A stretch of 10,608 nt of DNA, taken from assembly GCA_028565635.1 (NCBI GenBank), contig JAOXYB010061823.1, positions 1-10,608 of the forward strand. The letters run 5' to 3'. A program made the translations under genes and the position numbers. The stretch comes from Phoronis ovalis (Eukaryota; Phoronida; Phoronidae). How positions within the stretch are numbered: the first letter of the stretch is position 1; the number at the start of each line of letters is the position of its first letter. Below are positions 1-8,366 of this stretch, in pieces. The notes below the pieces were generated by a model. That model saw only the letters and a list, made by a program, of their open reading frames with translations, did not search any database and was not told the origin of the DNA.

Positions 1-7
1 TGACAAA

Positions 8-47
8 AGTATTGCATTTTCATAACATTTTTCTACAATGCAATACT
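8..47. repeat. Perfect 11-bp inverted repeat, 18-base loop
   Basis: AGTATTGCATT at 8-18 is the exact reverse complement of AATGCAATACT at 37-47. No reading frame crosses it. It may be a terminal piece of a small transposon cut by the window edge, or an isolated AT-rich hairpin; the flanking sequence shows no target duplication, so I do not classify it. Confidence 0.6.
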
Positions 48-439
48 ATAATTTTGAAACGCTTGGCACGGCATACGCCCGGGTCATAAATCTTTATGCT
101 GGAAGCCTGGAGCATGTGTTACTGACTGAGAAAAATAATGGATGAAATTGGTCCGATGCATCTAGTAGGCAGGAAAAAGTATTTTTCACTCATGCAAGAT
201 CTTGCAGGTACTTTTATAATTACTGAGCTTGTATTTCTATTACTTTTTTTGCTAGCTGGAATTACGTACAGTTTTGATCATGACCATTATTTTACCATGA
301 CTAGCCCTTGAAATTAATATTGCTATTCACATATCTTCTACTGCTATCGGATAATCAGCAAATCCAGATTGGAATCACGATGACGACTAACTAACTAAAA
401 AATAGATTAAAAATGTGCAAAGCACATACTGATATTGCG
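48..439. other. No gene seen
   Basis: AT-rich sequence with stops in all frames. The right part may include the 3' untranslated tail of the LINE relic that follows, since that element runs leftwards, but I could not find a poly-A or short-repeat tail that would mark its end. Confidence 0.5.
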
Positions 440-1260
440 ACTAATCTTTGCGGGAGAGCTCTGCTGACCAGTCAGTAGGACTTTAAATGGATCTGTGGCC
501 GGAATCTGCTGATACTATGTCTAATGGGAGTAACTTTTGATAACTTTTGGGAAGAAAATTCCTCTGGAAATTTTAGTGTTAGTGTACTGTGAATCTATGT
601 CAATTTGCTGCTGTGGCCCCTACTGTTTATTAATGATAACTGGATAACATCTAGTTTCGGTACTGCTGAGTGTTGATTGATAATCTTGTACATGTTACAT
701 AATCTGGTGTAGCGCCTTCTGTCTTCTATCTCAGTCACACTGCTGTGTCTGTTGTGGTCACTCAATGCAAATCTGCATGGCAGCTCTGCGTTGAACGATT
801 TTAATCTTCCTAACATTTTTAGATGCAAAATGGTCCTAAATGGAAGATGCGTACTCTAAATGGGGTCCTACAAGGGTAAAGTAGGCACTGTGTTTGGTCT
901 TTGATCCACACATTTACAGGTTTCAGAGAAGACCCAAGACTCGATTAGCTTTAGAGTGATAGTAGTGATGTGAATATTCCAGCGTAAGTCGTTGCTGAAC
1001 CCATCTCCAAGGTATGGATGGTGGGGTACCTCACTAAGGATGGAATCTTGCAATCAAATGTTATCGGATGTCTTAGCCTGGTGATGCGGAGAGTATGACA
1101 TTCCTTTGCATTACATCTCATTAGCCAATCATTAGACCAGTTAACTATATGTTTTTCACAGCAAGACAAATTCAAACACTGTTGCTTACGAAAAGCATGG
1201 CACAACGTGTTCTTAGAATAACGGTACTTTGGATTTTAATTTATTATTGTATTTATTTTG
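440..1260 (-). pseudogene. Decayed LINE reverse transcriptase, C-terminal half
   Basis: Read on the minus strand, this is the end of a non-LTR retrotransposon ORF2 broken into several frames. In order, about 1260-1200 gives a worn version of the conserved stretch through the FADD-type catalytic box (readable as KSKVPLF, then DCAMLFR-like residues). Next, 1165-1020 gives VNWSNDWLM...NAKECHTLRITR, and 1050-950 gives ILSEVPHHPYLGDGFSNDLRW. At 868-820 comes LVGPHLEYASSI, a stop where Trp is expected, then NVRKIKS. Then 760-600 gives CRFALSDHNRHSSVTEI, DRRRYTRLCNMYKIIN and SRGHSSKL. Near 530-500 a remnant reads LPLDIVSAD. These blocks have the order and wording of the thumb and C-terminal region of Jockey/CR1/L2-like LINE proteins, recognised from memory. 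The element is 5'-truncated, the usual result of incomplete target-primed reverse transcription, and carries several frameshifts and stops, so it is dead. The match may reach about 1320, where only faint similarity remains. Clade assignment is uncertain. Confidence 0.85.
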
Positions 1261-1320
1261 AATTTCCATGGTGTTCGTCATATTTTGACATACTTTCCAA
1301 CGTGGCGAAGACTCGCAACG

Positions 1321-2220
1321 GATACTAGACTTGCATAAGTTTAAAATGATATTGTTAGTTTTTTTTTGCTAAGATTTAATTTTTATAATTATTAATAATG
1401 GTTTAAACCAAGAATTTAATTCATTACTTAACTTTTTAATTTTTGTTTTCATAAAATCAGCTTGGGCAGCTATAAATTAAAGTGGGGGAAGTTTAGACTT
1501 ACAGTGGTACTTTGGTTTTAAAGCATATACAAACACCCTGCTGTATAAAGTTTATTTTTCCAACTAATGATTTATGTTAAAATATTTGGGCAGGCTGACT
1601 GAAGCAAATCTAAAGGAATACAGATATTAATGGTATTTAGTTACCATGAATACAAATTACCGTTACGCCGAATTATTTATCAACTTTATTTAACAAATTT
1701 TGTCCAAATGATGAAATAAACCTTCGTGAAATAACAACACATAAAGAACAGGCTACGTAATGTTTTGAGTAAAATTACAGATTTTCGTTAAGAAATGGTT
1801 GCTATGGTTACCATAATACATGCAGGTGTTTATTTTGTATTAAAAGTTTTCAAATAATGCGTACTTTTTAAATTGCATTATATAGTGATTTCGGTCTTTC
1901 TAGCATTGTAGGAAAACATTATTTCTTATCATTCAACTAAATAAATGCCGCAACAACACCTTCTCACTATGGGACTGTGATATTCCGGCTAATATACAAC
2001 ACAATCCGTAAAATTAAACAGCAAATTGGCCTAGGGACACCCACTACCCCGAAGAAACTGCCCGGGTCCGAGTAGGACTCTAATGTAAATGACCCGCATG
2101 AGATTATAGTTTTCATCGTGTCTAGTAAAAGGCGATTATCTTTCTATTTGTTTACTTGTGCACGTGAAAATAGTAATCCGCGGGACTAGTTTTCTAATTG
2201 TTTGGTTCGAATTACACTAT
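1321..2220. other. AT-rich spacer, no gene seen
   Basis: All six frames are closed by frequent stops and no exon with matching splice signals stood out. A short GC-richer patch at about 2028-2095 contains CCCGGGTCC and a small GTCC/GGAC inverted pair, but nothing identifies it. On its own evidence this is intergenic or intronic sequence, possibly intron of the minus-strand coiled-coil gene if that gene extends left. Confidence 0.5.
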
Positions 2221-2575
2221 GCTTGTGGCCCCGGGGGGGGGGCAGTCAATACGAAAGTGGGTACCTATATATGTTCCAACGTGGCTTTTCAAAAAAGCCG
2301 CTAACGAAGTGAAATTCTGCAAAAACTACCCCCTAAGGAAGTGAGTTTTTTGAAAAAATACACCCATGAGGAAGTGACTTTTGGAAAAAACACTCCTGAC
2401 GAAGTGTAACAATTCAAAAAAAACCCACCCCTTTTCGTGATTTTAACCGAATAACAGACCCTAAGCGCGTAATGCGCGTTACGCCCCAGCGGTTCTAAAA
2501 CATACTCTTTTACGCGAAATTTTGTTGGAACATGGTACCCACCTTCATACTGACTGCCTCCCAGGGGGCTTGTGG
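2221..2575. mobile_element. Non-autonomous DNA transposon (MITE) with 8-bp TSD
   Basis: The octamer GCTTGTGG stands at both 2221-2228 and 2568-2575 and is read as the target-site duplication. Between them is a 339-bp element (2229-2567). The left end reads CCCC, ten G, then CAGTCAATACGAAAGTGGG, TACC, ATGTTCCAAC. The reverse complement of the right end reads CCCCTGGGAGGCAGTCAG, TATGAAGGTGGGTACC, ATGTTCCAAC. The terminal inverted repeats are therefore about 43-52 bp and roughly 80-85 percent alike, differing by the G-run length and a 5-base insertion (TATAT) in the left arm. There is no transposase frame, so mobilisation would need an enzyme supplied in trans. An 8-bp duplication fits the hAT and P superfamilies among others; the terminal bases are not diagnostic and I leave the family open. 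The interior holds a tandem array (separate entry) and a GCGTAA/TTACGC hairpin at 2467-2484. Confidence 0.9.
2281..2436. repeat. Five tandem units of about 32 bp inside the MITE
   Basis: Units begin with GTG at 2281, 2309, 2341, 2374 and 2404, and a sixth start lies at 2437, giving spacings of 28, 32, 33, 30 and 33 bases. Each runs roughly GTGANTTTT, an A-run of five to eight, a C-rich ACNCCC-like piece, then TRASGAA before the next GTG. The last unit is the most diverged (CTTTTC in place of the usual end). Internal arrays of this sort arise by slippage or gap repair during transposon copying; no coding capacity is seen. Confidence 0.75.
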
Positions 2576-3035
2576 ATGTAGGTAATTTAAGTTTTAAAAA
2601 AACATCACTGGTGTCGCGGTTAGTTGAATGCTAACATTACCCTCAAGTCTACCACTGGAACAGTTCAAACGAATTTTTGAGGACATTTTCCTCTTTAAGT
2701 ACCCTAATTGGTTATATATGTAGCAGGTCTGATAGTAGTAAATACGATAGACGGGGATAATAAAGTGGATAAAACTGGGATAAAATTGCGCAGCCATTTC
2801 TGCTCGTGGCCGTTCCTTAACGGGACAACGATTAGACTGATTTGTATTGTAACTGTTCGAATAAAGCAGGTAACGGCGCAACACGTGTTAGCTGTAATAT
2901 AACACAACACCTACTGAAGCGCGCAACAGTGCGCCTTATAAAATACCTTTAAAGCGAGTAACGGTGTTTGGATCGGGTGATAAATGTTACTGATATTATA
3001 TTCGTTTCTAACAGTAATTGTTTTACATCTTCCAG
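2576..3035. other. Moderately GC-richer spacer, no gene assigned
   Basis: The piece 2710-2960 is less AT-rich than its surroundings and has modest open frames on both strands (about 64 to 96 codons). None shows a recognisable domain or a convincing splice-site pair. The frames overlap each other antisense, as expected of a repeat or spacer rather than a gene. Words such as GCGCAAC, GCGCGCAACAGTGCGC and GCGAGTAACGG near 2875-2965 suggest an old GC-rich repeat, but I cannot name it. Confidence 0.4.
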
Positions 3036-3167
3036 GAACCACAACCCTATGACAACAATAGAAACAATCTGTAACTCTCTTGCATTACTCCCTGTGATGC
3101 ATGTCCAGTTACATCTTATATTTCAAACAATTTTAAAGTCTGGAAAAAATGACATTTCTAGATCTAG
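3036..3167 (+). other. Candidate plus-strand exon antisense to the coiled-coil gene
   Basis: A 132-base block is bounded on the plus strand by a good acceptor (ttttacatcttccag, ending 3035) and a strong donor (TAG then gtaagaag at 3168). One frame is open throughout and reads NHNPMTTIETICNSL, then ALLPVMHVQLHLIF and QTILKSGKNDIS. I recognise no family, and no partner exon with matching phase was found nearby. It could be an exon of a long non-coding or small coding transcript, or chance. It overlaps the tentative third exon of the minus-strand gene, so at most one of the two needs to be real. Confidence 0.25.
3116..3139 (-). CDS. Tentative last exon of the coiled-coil gene
   Basis: On the minus strand a strong acceptor (cattttttccag) at 3141-3140 is followed, in the phase 0 that exon 2 requires, by seven codons TLKLFEI and a TAA stop at 3118-3116. 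Joined to the two upstream exons it gives a protein of about 189 residues. The coding piece is only 24 bases and no minus-strand AATAAA was found just downstream, so a longer gene whose later exons lie outside the window is equally possible. Confidence 0.25.
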   Translation of the reverse strand, partial: TLKLFEI

Positions 3168-3324
3168 GTAAGAAGTAAACTAAAGAGAACGGAAACTGCG
3201 CAAAATAATTATTTTATATAACCAGTATTTTTGGTAAAATCATGACTAGGACTAGTTTGTACATGGATTTAATATCCAGAACACATATACAAATAGGCCA
3301 ATATAATGCCTTGTTAGTAATTAC

Positions 3325-3410
3325 CTCAAGTATACCATTATCTGTATCGTCGTGATTATTCCATACCCGATTCCATGTCACCTGTTGCAAGTTAGTTGTC
3401 GCCTTTGCGG
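3325..3410 (-). CDS. Exon 2 of the secreted coiled-coil protein gene
   Basis: The minus strand has an acceptor ending actatttcag at 3412-3411 and a donor GAG then gtaatt at 3324. The 86-base exon starts with the last two bases of a codon, exactly the phase left by exon 1 (G plus CC gives Ala), and ends in phase 0. It encodes AAKATTNLQQVTWNRVWNN then HDDTDNGILE (the first Ala is the split codon), an acidic, Asn- and Trp-containing stretch. Bivalve C1q-domain proteins often follow a coiled coil with a jelly-roll domain having a similar turn, but no conserved C1q residues can be confirmed here. The matching phase is the main support. Confidence 0.6.
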
Positions 3411-3614
3411 CTGAAATAGTTTTAATTGGATTAATATATTGAACGTTAACCTGCATGGTTTATTATTTTCAGTGCTACTTTAACTTTTCATGTGTTCCAT
3501 CTTGTCTGGTTATATTCAGAATTTCTGAAATAATATTTTAGAAAGTATAGCCTGCCATTTCTCATAATACTGTGTAAACCAGAAGAGAAAGTAAAAATTA
3601 AATTTCAAAATTAC

Positions 3615-4074
3615 CTAATTTTTTTATGTGTTCAGCTTGGGCAACAACCAATTGATCCAGGACTTGTTGTTTCAGACCAAAATCTTGAATCTTCCTATCA
3701 CTCAGACTTTGCTTTGCTTGTATTGCTGCACTATTCTGAACTAGCAATGCTTTATCTTGCTGAAGGCTTTGGATTTGCTCATTTGCATGTTGCAACTGAG
3801 TTGTTATTACGGCATCTTTTTCTTGCAGAGACTTTATCTGAGTGTTGACATCAGTCAGCTGTTTCAACTGTGTTTCAACTGTGTGCAACTTGTTTTCAGC
3901 TTCCTGCGATCTATGTACCAGTGAATTGATTACTTTCTCCATCATAGCTATCTTCGTATTAACAGCTTCAGCAGTACCTTGTGTTGCGGTATTATTGGCC
4001 GTTGAACCGAGAACCTTTGTATACACAACAAGGCCAACCAACGCTAACACAATGCTTAGCCTGCTTCCTAACAT
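3615..4074 (-). CDS. Secreted or type II membrane coiled-coil protein, exon 1
   Basis: The minus-strand start codon is at 4074-4072 and the frame runs 153 codons to a donor (TTAG then gtaattt at 3614). Residues 1-5 (MLGSR) are basic. Residues 6-18 form a hydrophobic core (LSIVLALVGLVVY), giving a signal peptide or signal anchor with possible cleavage near VLG-S at 23/24. An Asn-Asn-Thr sequon at 27-29 could be glycosylated. Residues about 36-153 are rich in Gln, Lys, Glu, Leu, Ile and Val with heptad-like spacing (for example QLKQLTDVNTQIKSLQEKDA), indicating a long parallel coiled coil for self-assembly outside the cell. The exon has no Cys and no Pro. Composition and length match the oligomerising stalks that precede lectin or C1q heads in invertebrate secreted proteins, but no head domain is visible. 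Reading past the donor adds only GNFEI before a stop, so a 158-residue unspliced product is the alternative. A splice acceptor (cttagcag) ends at 4080, five bases before the ATG, so the start may follow a 5' UTR intron. The frame on the opposite strand at 3842-4114 is a shadow of this exon. Confidence 0.75.
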
Positions 4075-4079
4075 GATTC

Positions 4080-5902
4080 CTGCTAAGAGTACCTTCAGTC
4101 AAAGAAGAAAATGAGGTGAATGAATTTTGTAATTCCTGACAACTAATATATATTTTATCTTTTACAACGAGACATTACCTAGGACAACCACGATAATATA
4201 TATTTATATTGGTAATGTTTTGACAGCGTTCCCAGACAACTTTACTTAACATCTAACATCTTATTATATTATGTATCAAAGTTTATCTTTTTAAGTGACA
4301 CATAACATCTGATAAAAGTGATACAGTGTTTATTTTGATTATGAATGTCGATAACGTTGAAATATAATATTTATCATATCGAACTTATAGATGTCATGTC
4401 ATTTACGCTATTTATATATTTTTTAGAAAATATGCTAATATGCATATATGCACATTCTTAAATGAGTAAACATAAAATGTCATACATAATAATGTTACAT
4501 GGTTTTCCTTTTTACATTTAGCCTCAACACGAACAGTACACTTAAACGTGGGATTACTGTACACTATCAGCTTTCTCAATTAGCTATTTGTAACTGTAAC
4601 TGTTAGTTTTGTTCAGGTTACGGATGCATTTCATACAAATGCCTATTCAAATAAAGACCTTTTATGTCCATGCTTGCTTTCACACAACAGTCTCCGGTAA
4701 TGTAGTTTACTTATATTCAGTGGTGCTACGTATACTGAGGTTCTATAGGTATTTACTAGACGGCACACGTGGCAAACCACGGATCTTGATAGAGATGTAG
4801 GTCACGTAAGGTCGAGTTTAGACATGTTCACGTGACTCTCACACAGGCAAGAAAATGATAATGAAAAAGGTTTTAAAATGCTCCATTAAATACGATATCG
4901 TTCACAGATTGACACCCAAATTTGAGGATCCCGAGCCATCGTCGATACCTATGATGTGCGAAAAGATGAAGGTTCTACATGTAACAGTTTTGAAGATATT
5001 TGGTGGAAAGAGTGACAGACCAACAGACGGACACTCGAGATTTAGTAGTATAGATTAAGCTGTCTGTTAAACCTATCCATATGCTGCACTGATGGTTCAA
5101 TTAATATTTCTGCTAAGATATAGTATTCCAGATAGAGCTTGCAGCTAAAATTCAAGTATATGTTTATATTTGCATACAATTATTCGGATGAGTTTTTTAG
5201 GTAGTATATGGAACTATATTAAATTTATTTTGGCTGAGCGTATAACGGCATTTCTTACCCCATGTATGGTACTGCACAATGTGGACAAGAATCAGCTAAT
5301 TGCCTAGAAGCATACGGTAAATGGGTATATTTGTTTACCGCGGGCTGTATTTTTTGGAAAACACAATTACCACAGGTATTTGAAATTAAGATCTGAAAAT
5401 GAATGTACCACGGGATATATTATGTACTGCAGCGAAGTTTTTCATAACACAGTTAAGTTCTGTTTTTTTTCTCTTCAATTTAATACGCGTATATTTTGGC
5501 GACCATATTTGCACCAAAGTGCTCATCTATCCATATACCTTATAAAGGATACAGGATGATCAAGAAGATTCCTCCAGGCAATTTCCCCTAGACCATTCTC
5601 CCTGGATAATCCCCATTTCTCCAATTCCCATATAAAGGATGTCTGTAAGGTGTCGAATGTTGTATACATGTACATAACTCTAGCCAGAACTATGCTTATG
5701 TCGGTTTTAAACTTATCTTCAAGCCTTTTTTAAAATATAACGTTATCGCGAGCTGCGTCAATACGTTTAAGAAAATATGTCTACAACAAAATTAACAAGA
5801 AATATAACTACCCGGCGAATTTCTGTTTCTAATTTCTGGAGAGATTTTATGTTAGGCACCAGTAACAACCAACAATATTGACATTGCTTCTAGCAAATAA
5901 AG
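4080..5902. other. Divergent intergenic spacer, no convincing gene
   Basis: This lies between the minus-strand coiled-coil gene and the plus-strand gene at 5903, so promoters of both are expected here. The part at 4130-4500 is extremely AT-rich with runs such as TATATATTTATAT. Open frames at 4609-4800 and 4855-5058 are short and unrecognised. The second ends in GACAGACCAACAGACGGACA (4,4-bp GACN-type repeats), a pattern common at the edges of dispersed repeats in mollusc genomes, so 4850-5058 is more likely a repeat fragment than a gene. A 7-bp inverted pair CGGTAAA/TTTACCG sits at 5315-5340. Confidence 0.5.
5541..5640 (+). promoter_or_regulatory. Twin TATA-like decamers, possible core promoter
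   Basis: TATAAAGGAT occurs at 5541-5550 and again at 5631-5640, exactly 90 bases apart, in otherwise unlike sequence. TATAAAGG is a good TATA-box match. They lie 260-360 bases upstream of the ATG at 5903 and could serve that gene if its 5' UTR is long or spliced (a ttctag acceptor-like site ends at 5892). They may instead be remains of a local duplication. Confidence 0.25.
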
Positions 5903-5965
5903 ATGAAACTGACTAGGGAACAGATTTTTGTTGGTTTGTTGCTGGCATTAACAATACGGATTTCG
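5903..5965 (+). CDS. Putative small secreted protein gene, exon 1
   Basis: The ATG at 5903 (context AAATAAAGATGA) opens a 21-codon exon reading MKLTREQ, then the hydrophobic IFVGLLLALTI, then RIS, followed by a donor gttagt at 5966. A charged start followed by an 11-residue hydrophobic core is the form of a signal peptide or short signal anchor. The exon ends in phase 0 and exon 2 starts in phase 0. Without splicing the frame continues about 20 unremarkable codons to a stop. It is the first of five exons in a model giving about 112 residues with a single Cys and a very basic C-terminus. Family not recognised. Confidence 0.4.
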
Positions 5966-6550
5966 GTTAGTTTCATTAAAATATCATATTATCATAACAT
6001 GCTTTGCAATATGGCCAGTCTTAGAACTTAGCAAGTTTATTGCCTTTTGAATCAACATAAAACAGCAAAATAAATAGACAAAATTAGTGTGGACGTTACC
6101 AGATAAGTAACGAGAGTGAAACATTTCGAATTTTAAATAGCAGCAAAAAAATTAGCAGATATGACGGGGCAAAACTAATCTAGGATTTTAATTAGCAAAA
6201 AAAATGCAAAAAATACGGGTACGAAAATAACTTCGGTTTTAATTAAACTGGACAAGCAAATTTCATTGTCTTAATTCATATTCTTAATTTAAAACTATAT
6301 ATTGAAACCAGGTTATCGAAGAAAGGGAGTGCATGATATTTTCTTTAAATGCGTTTGTAAATGTGGATTTTTCAAAGCATAATTTTTTTGAAGGGGAATT
6401 TTTAAATTGTCAAATGTGCAAGCATCAAATCAAATTTTTATTTTTTTTTTGACTTCAAGTTCTTGGGGTATACCTTCGTAAGACTAAATGTATTCGACGG
6501 GGATATCTAGGTGATAGCGTTAATACCTCAACAGAATATAGGATTTGCAG

Positions 6551-6627
6551 CAGGTGCCGCTTGGAACCGTGACTTCACGAATTGTGCCTGCAGTGAAATA
6601 CGATACTGATATAAAATGTTTTTTACG
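6551..6627 (+). CDS. Putative small secreted protein gene, exon 2
   Basis: An acceptor tttgcag ends at 6550 (a second AG follows three bases later, a NAGNAG arrangement that could drop one Gln). The exon reads QVPLGTVTSRIVPAV then KYDTDIKCFL, ends in phase 2 and is followed by the donor gtaact at 6628. The stop TAA is formed by the donor itself, so without splicing the frame ends here. The block is clearly GC-richer than the flanking introns, which supports coding. A caution is that another frame is open at about 6453-6569 (ending YRICSRCRLEP, stop), and the pyrimidine tract before the acceptor is weak. Confidence 0.4.
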
Positions 6628-6925
6628 GTAACTTTTCCTGCGAAAATATGTATTGAAATATTTCAGTTTACAGATTTTTTTTCCACATAATTATATATAT
6701 AGACACATTTACATGACGTTGATTAACATGTAGATAGATAACACATTCTTCCTGTAATGCTATTTGCATGTACTTGGTGGTGTTAATGTTTACAAATCCC
6801 GATCGAAACATCAATCAATTCCGTACTTTGGAAAATAATTTTTCAAGAACTGTTTGCTTGTTCATTCGTAACATACCTTGAATATAATGTTCATTCATAA
6901 ATAACTGTAAATAACTTTTTTTCAG

Positions 6926-6994
6926 CAAAGGATTGCTTTTAAGTACCGATGCTTTGAACCATCAAAAGCAAAATGTTTTTTTTGAAGTCAAAAG
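6926..6994 (+). CDS. Putative small secreted protein gene, exon 3
   Basis: A strong acceptor (aacttttttttcag) ends at 6925. The exon supplies the third base of an Arg codon begun in exon 2, then reads KGLLLSTDALNHQ and KQNVFFEVK, ending in phase 2 before a weak donor (AAAAG then gttcat at 6995). If that donor is not used, the frame runs nine more codons (RFILTYYPL) to TAG at 7022-7024 and this would be the terminal exon. The phase fits both neighbours. The mix of hydrophobic and polar residues and short turns suggests beta strands. Confidence 0.4.
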
Positions 6995-7194
6995 GTTCAT
7001 ATTAACATATTACCCGCTGTAGAGCCAATGACAAAACTTACGTTCTCAAAAAATATGCACCTTACATGTACTTTGTGCATTGATAATAATGTGCTTGTAG
7101 TGGTTGTTATGGTATGTCGACTTCACCCTAGTGCGCAATAGTGCATCGACTTCATCAATCAAAAAAGACACTGTTCAACTGGATAATAGGAACG

Positions 7195-7670
7195 TTTATT
7201 TTCTGATTCCATAATTTCTGTAAAATTACAAATTATACAAAAATAACAGTCATTCATAGTTACATAAACAACGTGTAAAAATACACACAATTGAGGGAAT
7301 TAAACAATACAAACAACTGGCAAATCATAAAGTAATCAACAAGCAACAAACCTAATTCAAGTGGTGTCTCATAATTACAGCAACTTTACAATCTTTCCAT
7401 AAATTCAAAACCAACAAAGTACATCTGAACATGGTAAAGAACAAAGCTCAAGTGACACATCTCGAGTAGCTTGTGTACTATCAACCCTGTCTATTTGAAT
7501 ATCAATACACTGTACACTATACATGTAGCTCTCTATTATGCAAATTAGTATATGCTGGTACACAGGTATAATAAACTCACAAAAGATGTCACCGCATGTC
7601 AAGACCAAATATACAGATAACAATATATAGATGGAGCCACTGTCATTACAGTTCTTATTTACCTACCTGC
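7195..7670 (-). other. 3'-UTR-like stretch with minus-strand poly-A signal
   Basis: On the minus strand this reads as T-rich, non-repetitive sequence ending in AATAAA (7200-7195), followed by CGTTCC, as animal 3' UTRs do. A 72-codon minus-strand frame at 7405-7623 has no recognisable content. No minus-strand coding exon with good splice signals was found to its right, so it could be the end of an undetected antisense transcript, an old retrocopy, or coincidence. It lies inside the third intron of the plus-strand small-protein gene. Confidence 0.3.
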
Positions 7671-7912
7671 TAGTTACATTTACTTTTTTTAAGAAAAGGT
7701 GGAGGAAAAAGTTTCCGCTTCAAATTTGAAACACATTTTTGGTATCAATATACAAACATACGCCTCATCTTACATGCAAATTCTTGCTATAGTTTGACCT
7801 GATGTAACCCAGCTTGCTGAATTTCAAATCGTTTTTAGTTCTAATCTGATAACTGTTTCGTGTCTTATAGTTACATGCGTTTGTTATAATCTCTACTTTA
7901 ATTTCCTTCTAG

Positions 7913-7969
7913 AGATGGAAAGCATCGTGTGTCCATTCAGCAACAAGAAAACGTTGTGGCCTTGCATTT
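7913..7969 (+). CDS. Putative small secreted protein gene, exon 4
   Basis: A strong acceptor with a long pyrimidine tract (ctctactttaatttccttctag) ends at 7912 and a good donor gtaagc begins at 7970. One base completes the Arg codon from exon 3, then 18 codons read DGKHRVSIQQQENVVALH, ending in phase 2. Joined to exon 3 this gives FFEVKRDGKHRVSI, a smooth amphipathic run. An alternative donor (gtatgt at 8021) used with another frame would read RWKASCVHSATRKRC and onward for 36 codons, then join the longer frame of the next exon in phase 0. The acceptor is secure; the choice of frame is not. The minus-strand frame at 7909-8178 is best seen as a shadow. Confidence 0.4.
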
Positions 7970-8366
7970 GTAAGCACATTACAGAAAATCATGATGCTGA
8001 CACAAAATTGGAAGCTGACAGTATGTAACCATGGGTATAAAGAATGATAGTGTCTAACGATTGCTATTAAATAGTCAGTGCGTATTTTCAAGGCATAATG
8101 AAAACTCTTACACAAGAAAAACACAAATATTGTAGACCTACGAAAAAAGAATGGAGTGATAGAGAAGAAATTAACCATTTCAACTACACTAAATGATAGC
8201 TTGACCGGTCAGAAAATACTGATACAGTTATATATAAATAATGCAAGAAGTATGTATTTAGAGTGTACAAAATTAGTAAAACGGGGCAGATTCAATTCAT
8301 TAAAACTCTTAAAGAGTATCTGTAAGCACTGCATCATAAATTAATCTTGTATTTCTCCAATTTCAG

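Noticed and set aside
2204-2213. GGTTCGAATT resembling a tRNA B box
   Set aside because: No A box at the right distance and no cloverleaf; it is next to the MITE by chance.
3325-3410. C1q domain in exon 2 of the coiled-coil gene
   Set aside because: The architecture suggests it, but the 29 residues lack the conserved aromatic and Gly pattern, and no later C1q strands were found in the window.
3842-4114. 90-codon plus-strand frame
   Set aside because: Antisense shadow of the coiled-coil exon.
4855-5058. 67-codon plus-strand frame as a gene
   Set aside because: The end reads through a GACAGACCAACAGACGGACA repeat-like run and there are no matching splice partners.
6453-6569. 39-codon plus-strand frame with CSRC and CIRRG motifs, resembling a zinc-finger piece
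   Set aside because: Too short, no acceptor at its start, and ends in a stop inside the better-supported exon 2; kept only as a caution on that exon.
7538-7545. ATGCAAAT octamer as a POU-factor site
   Set aside because: A lone 8-base match in AT-rich DNA with no promoter near it.
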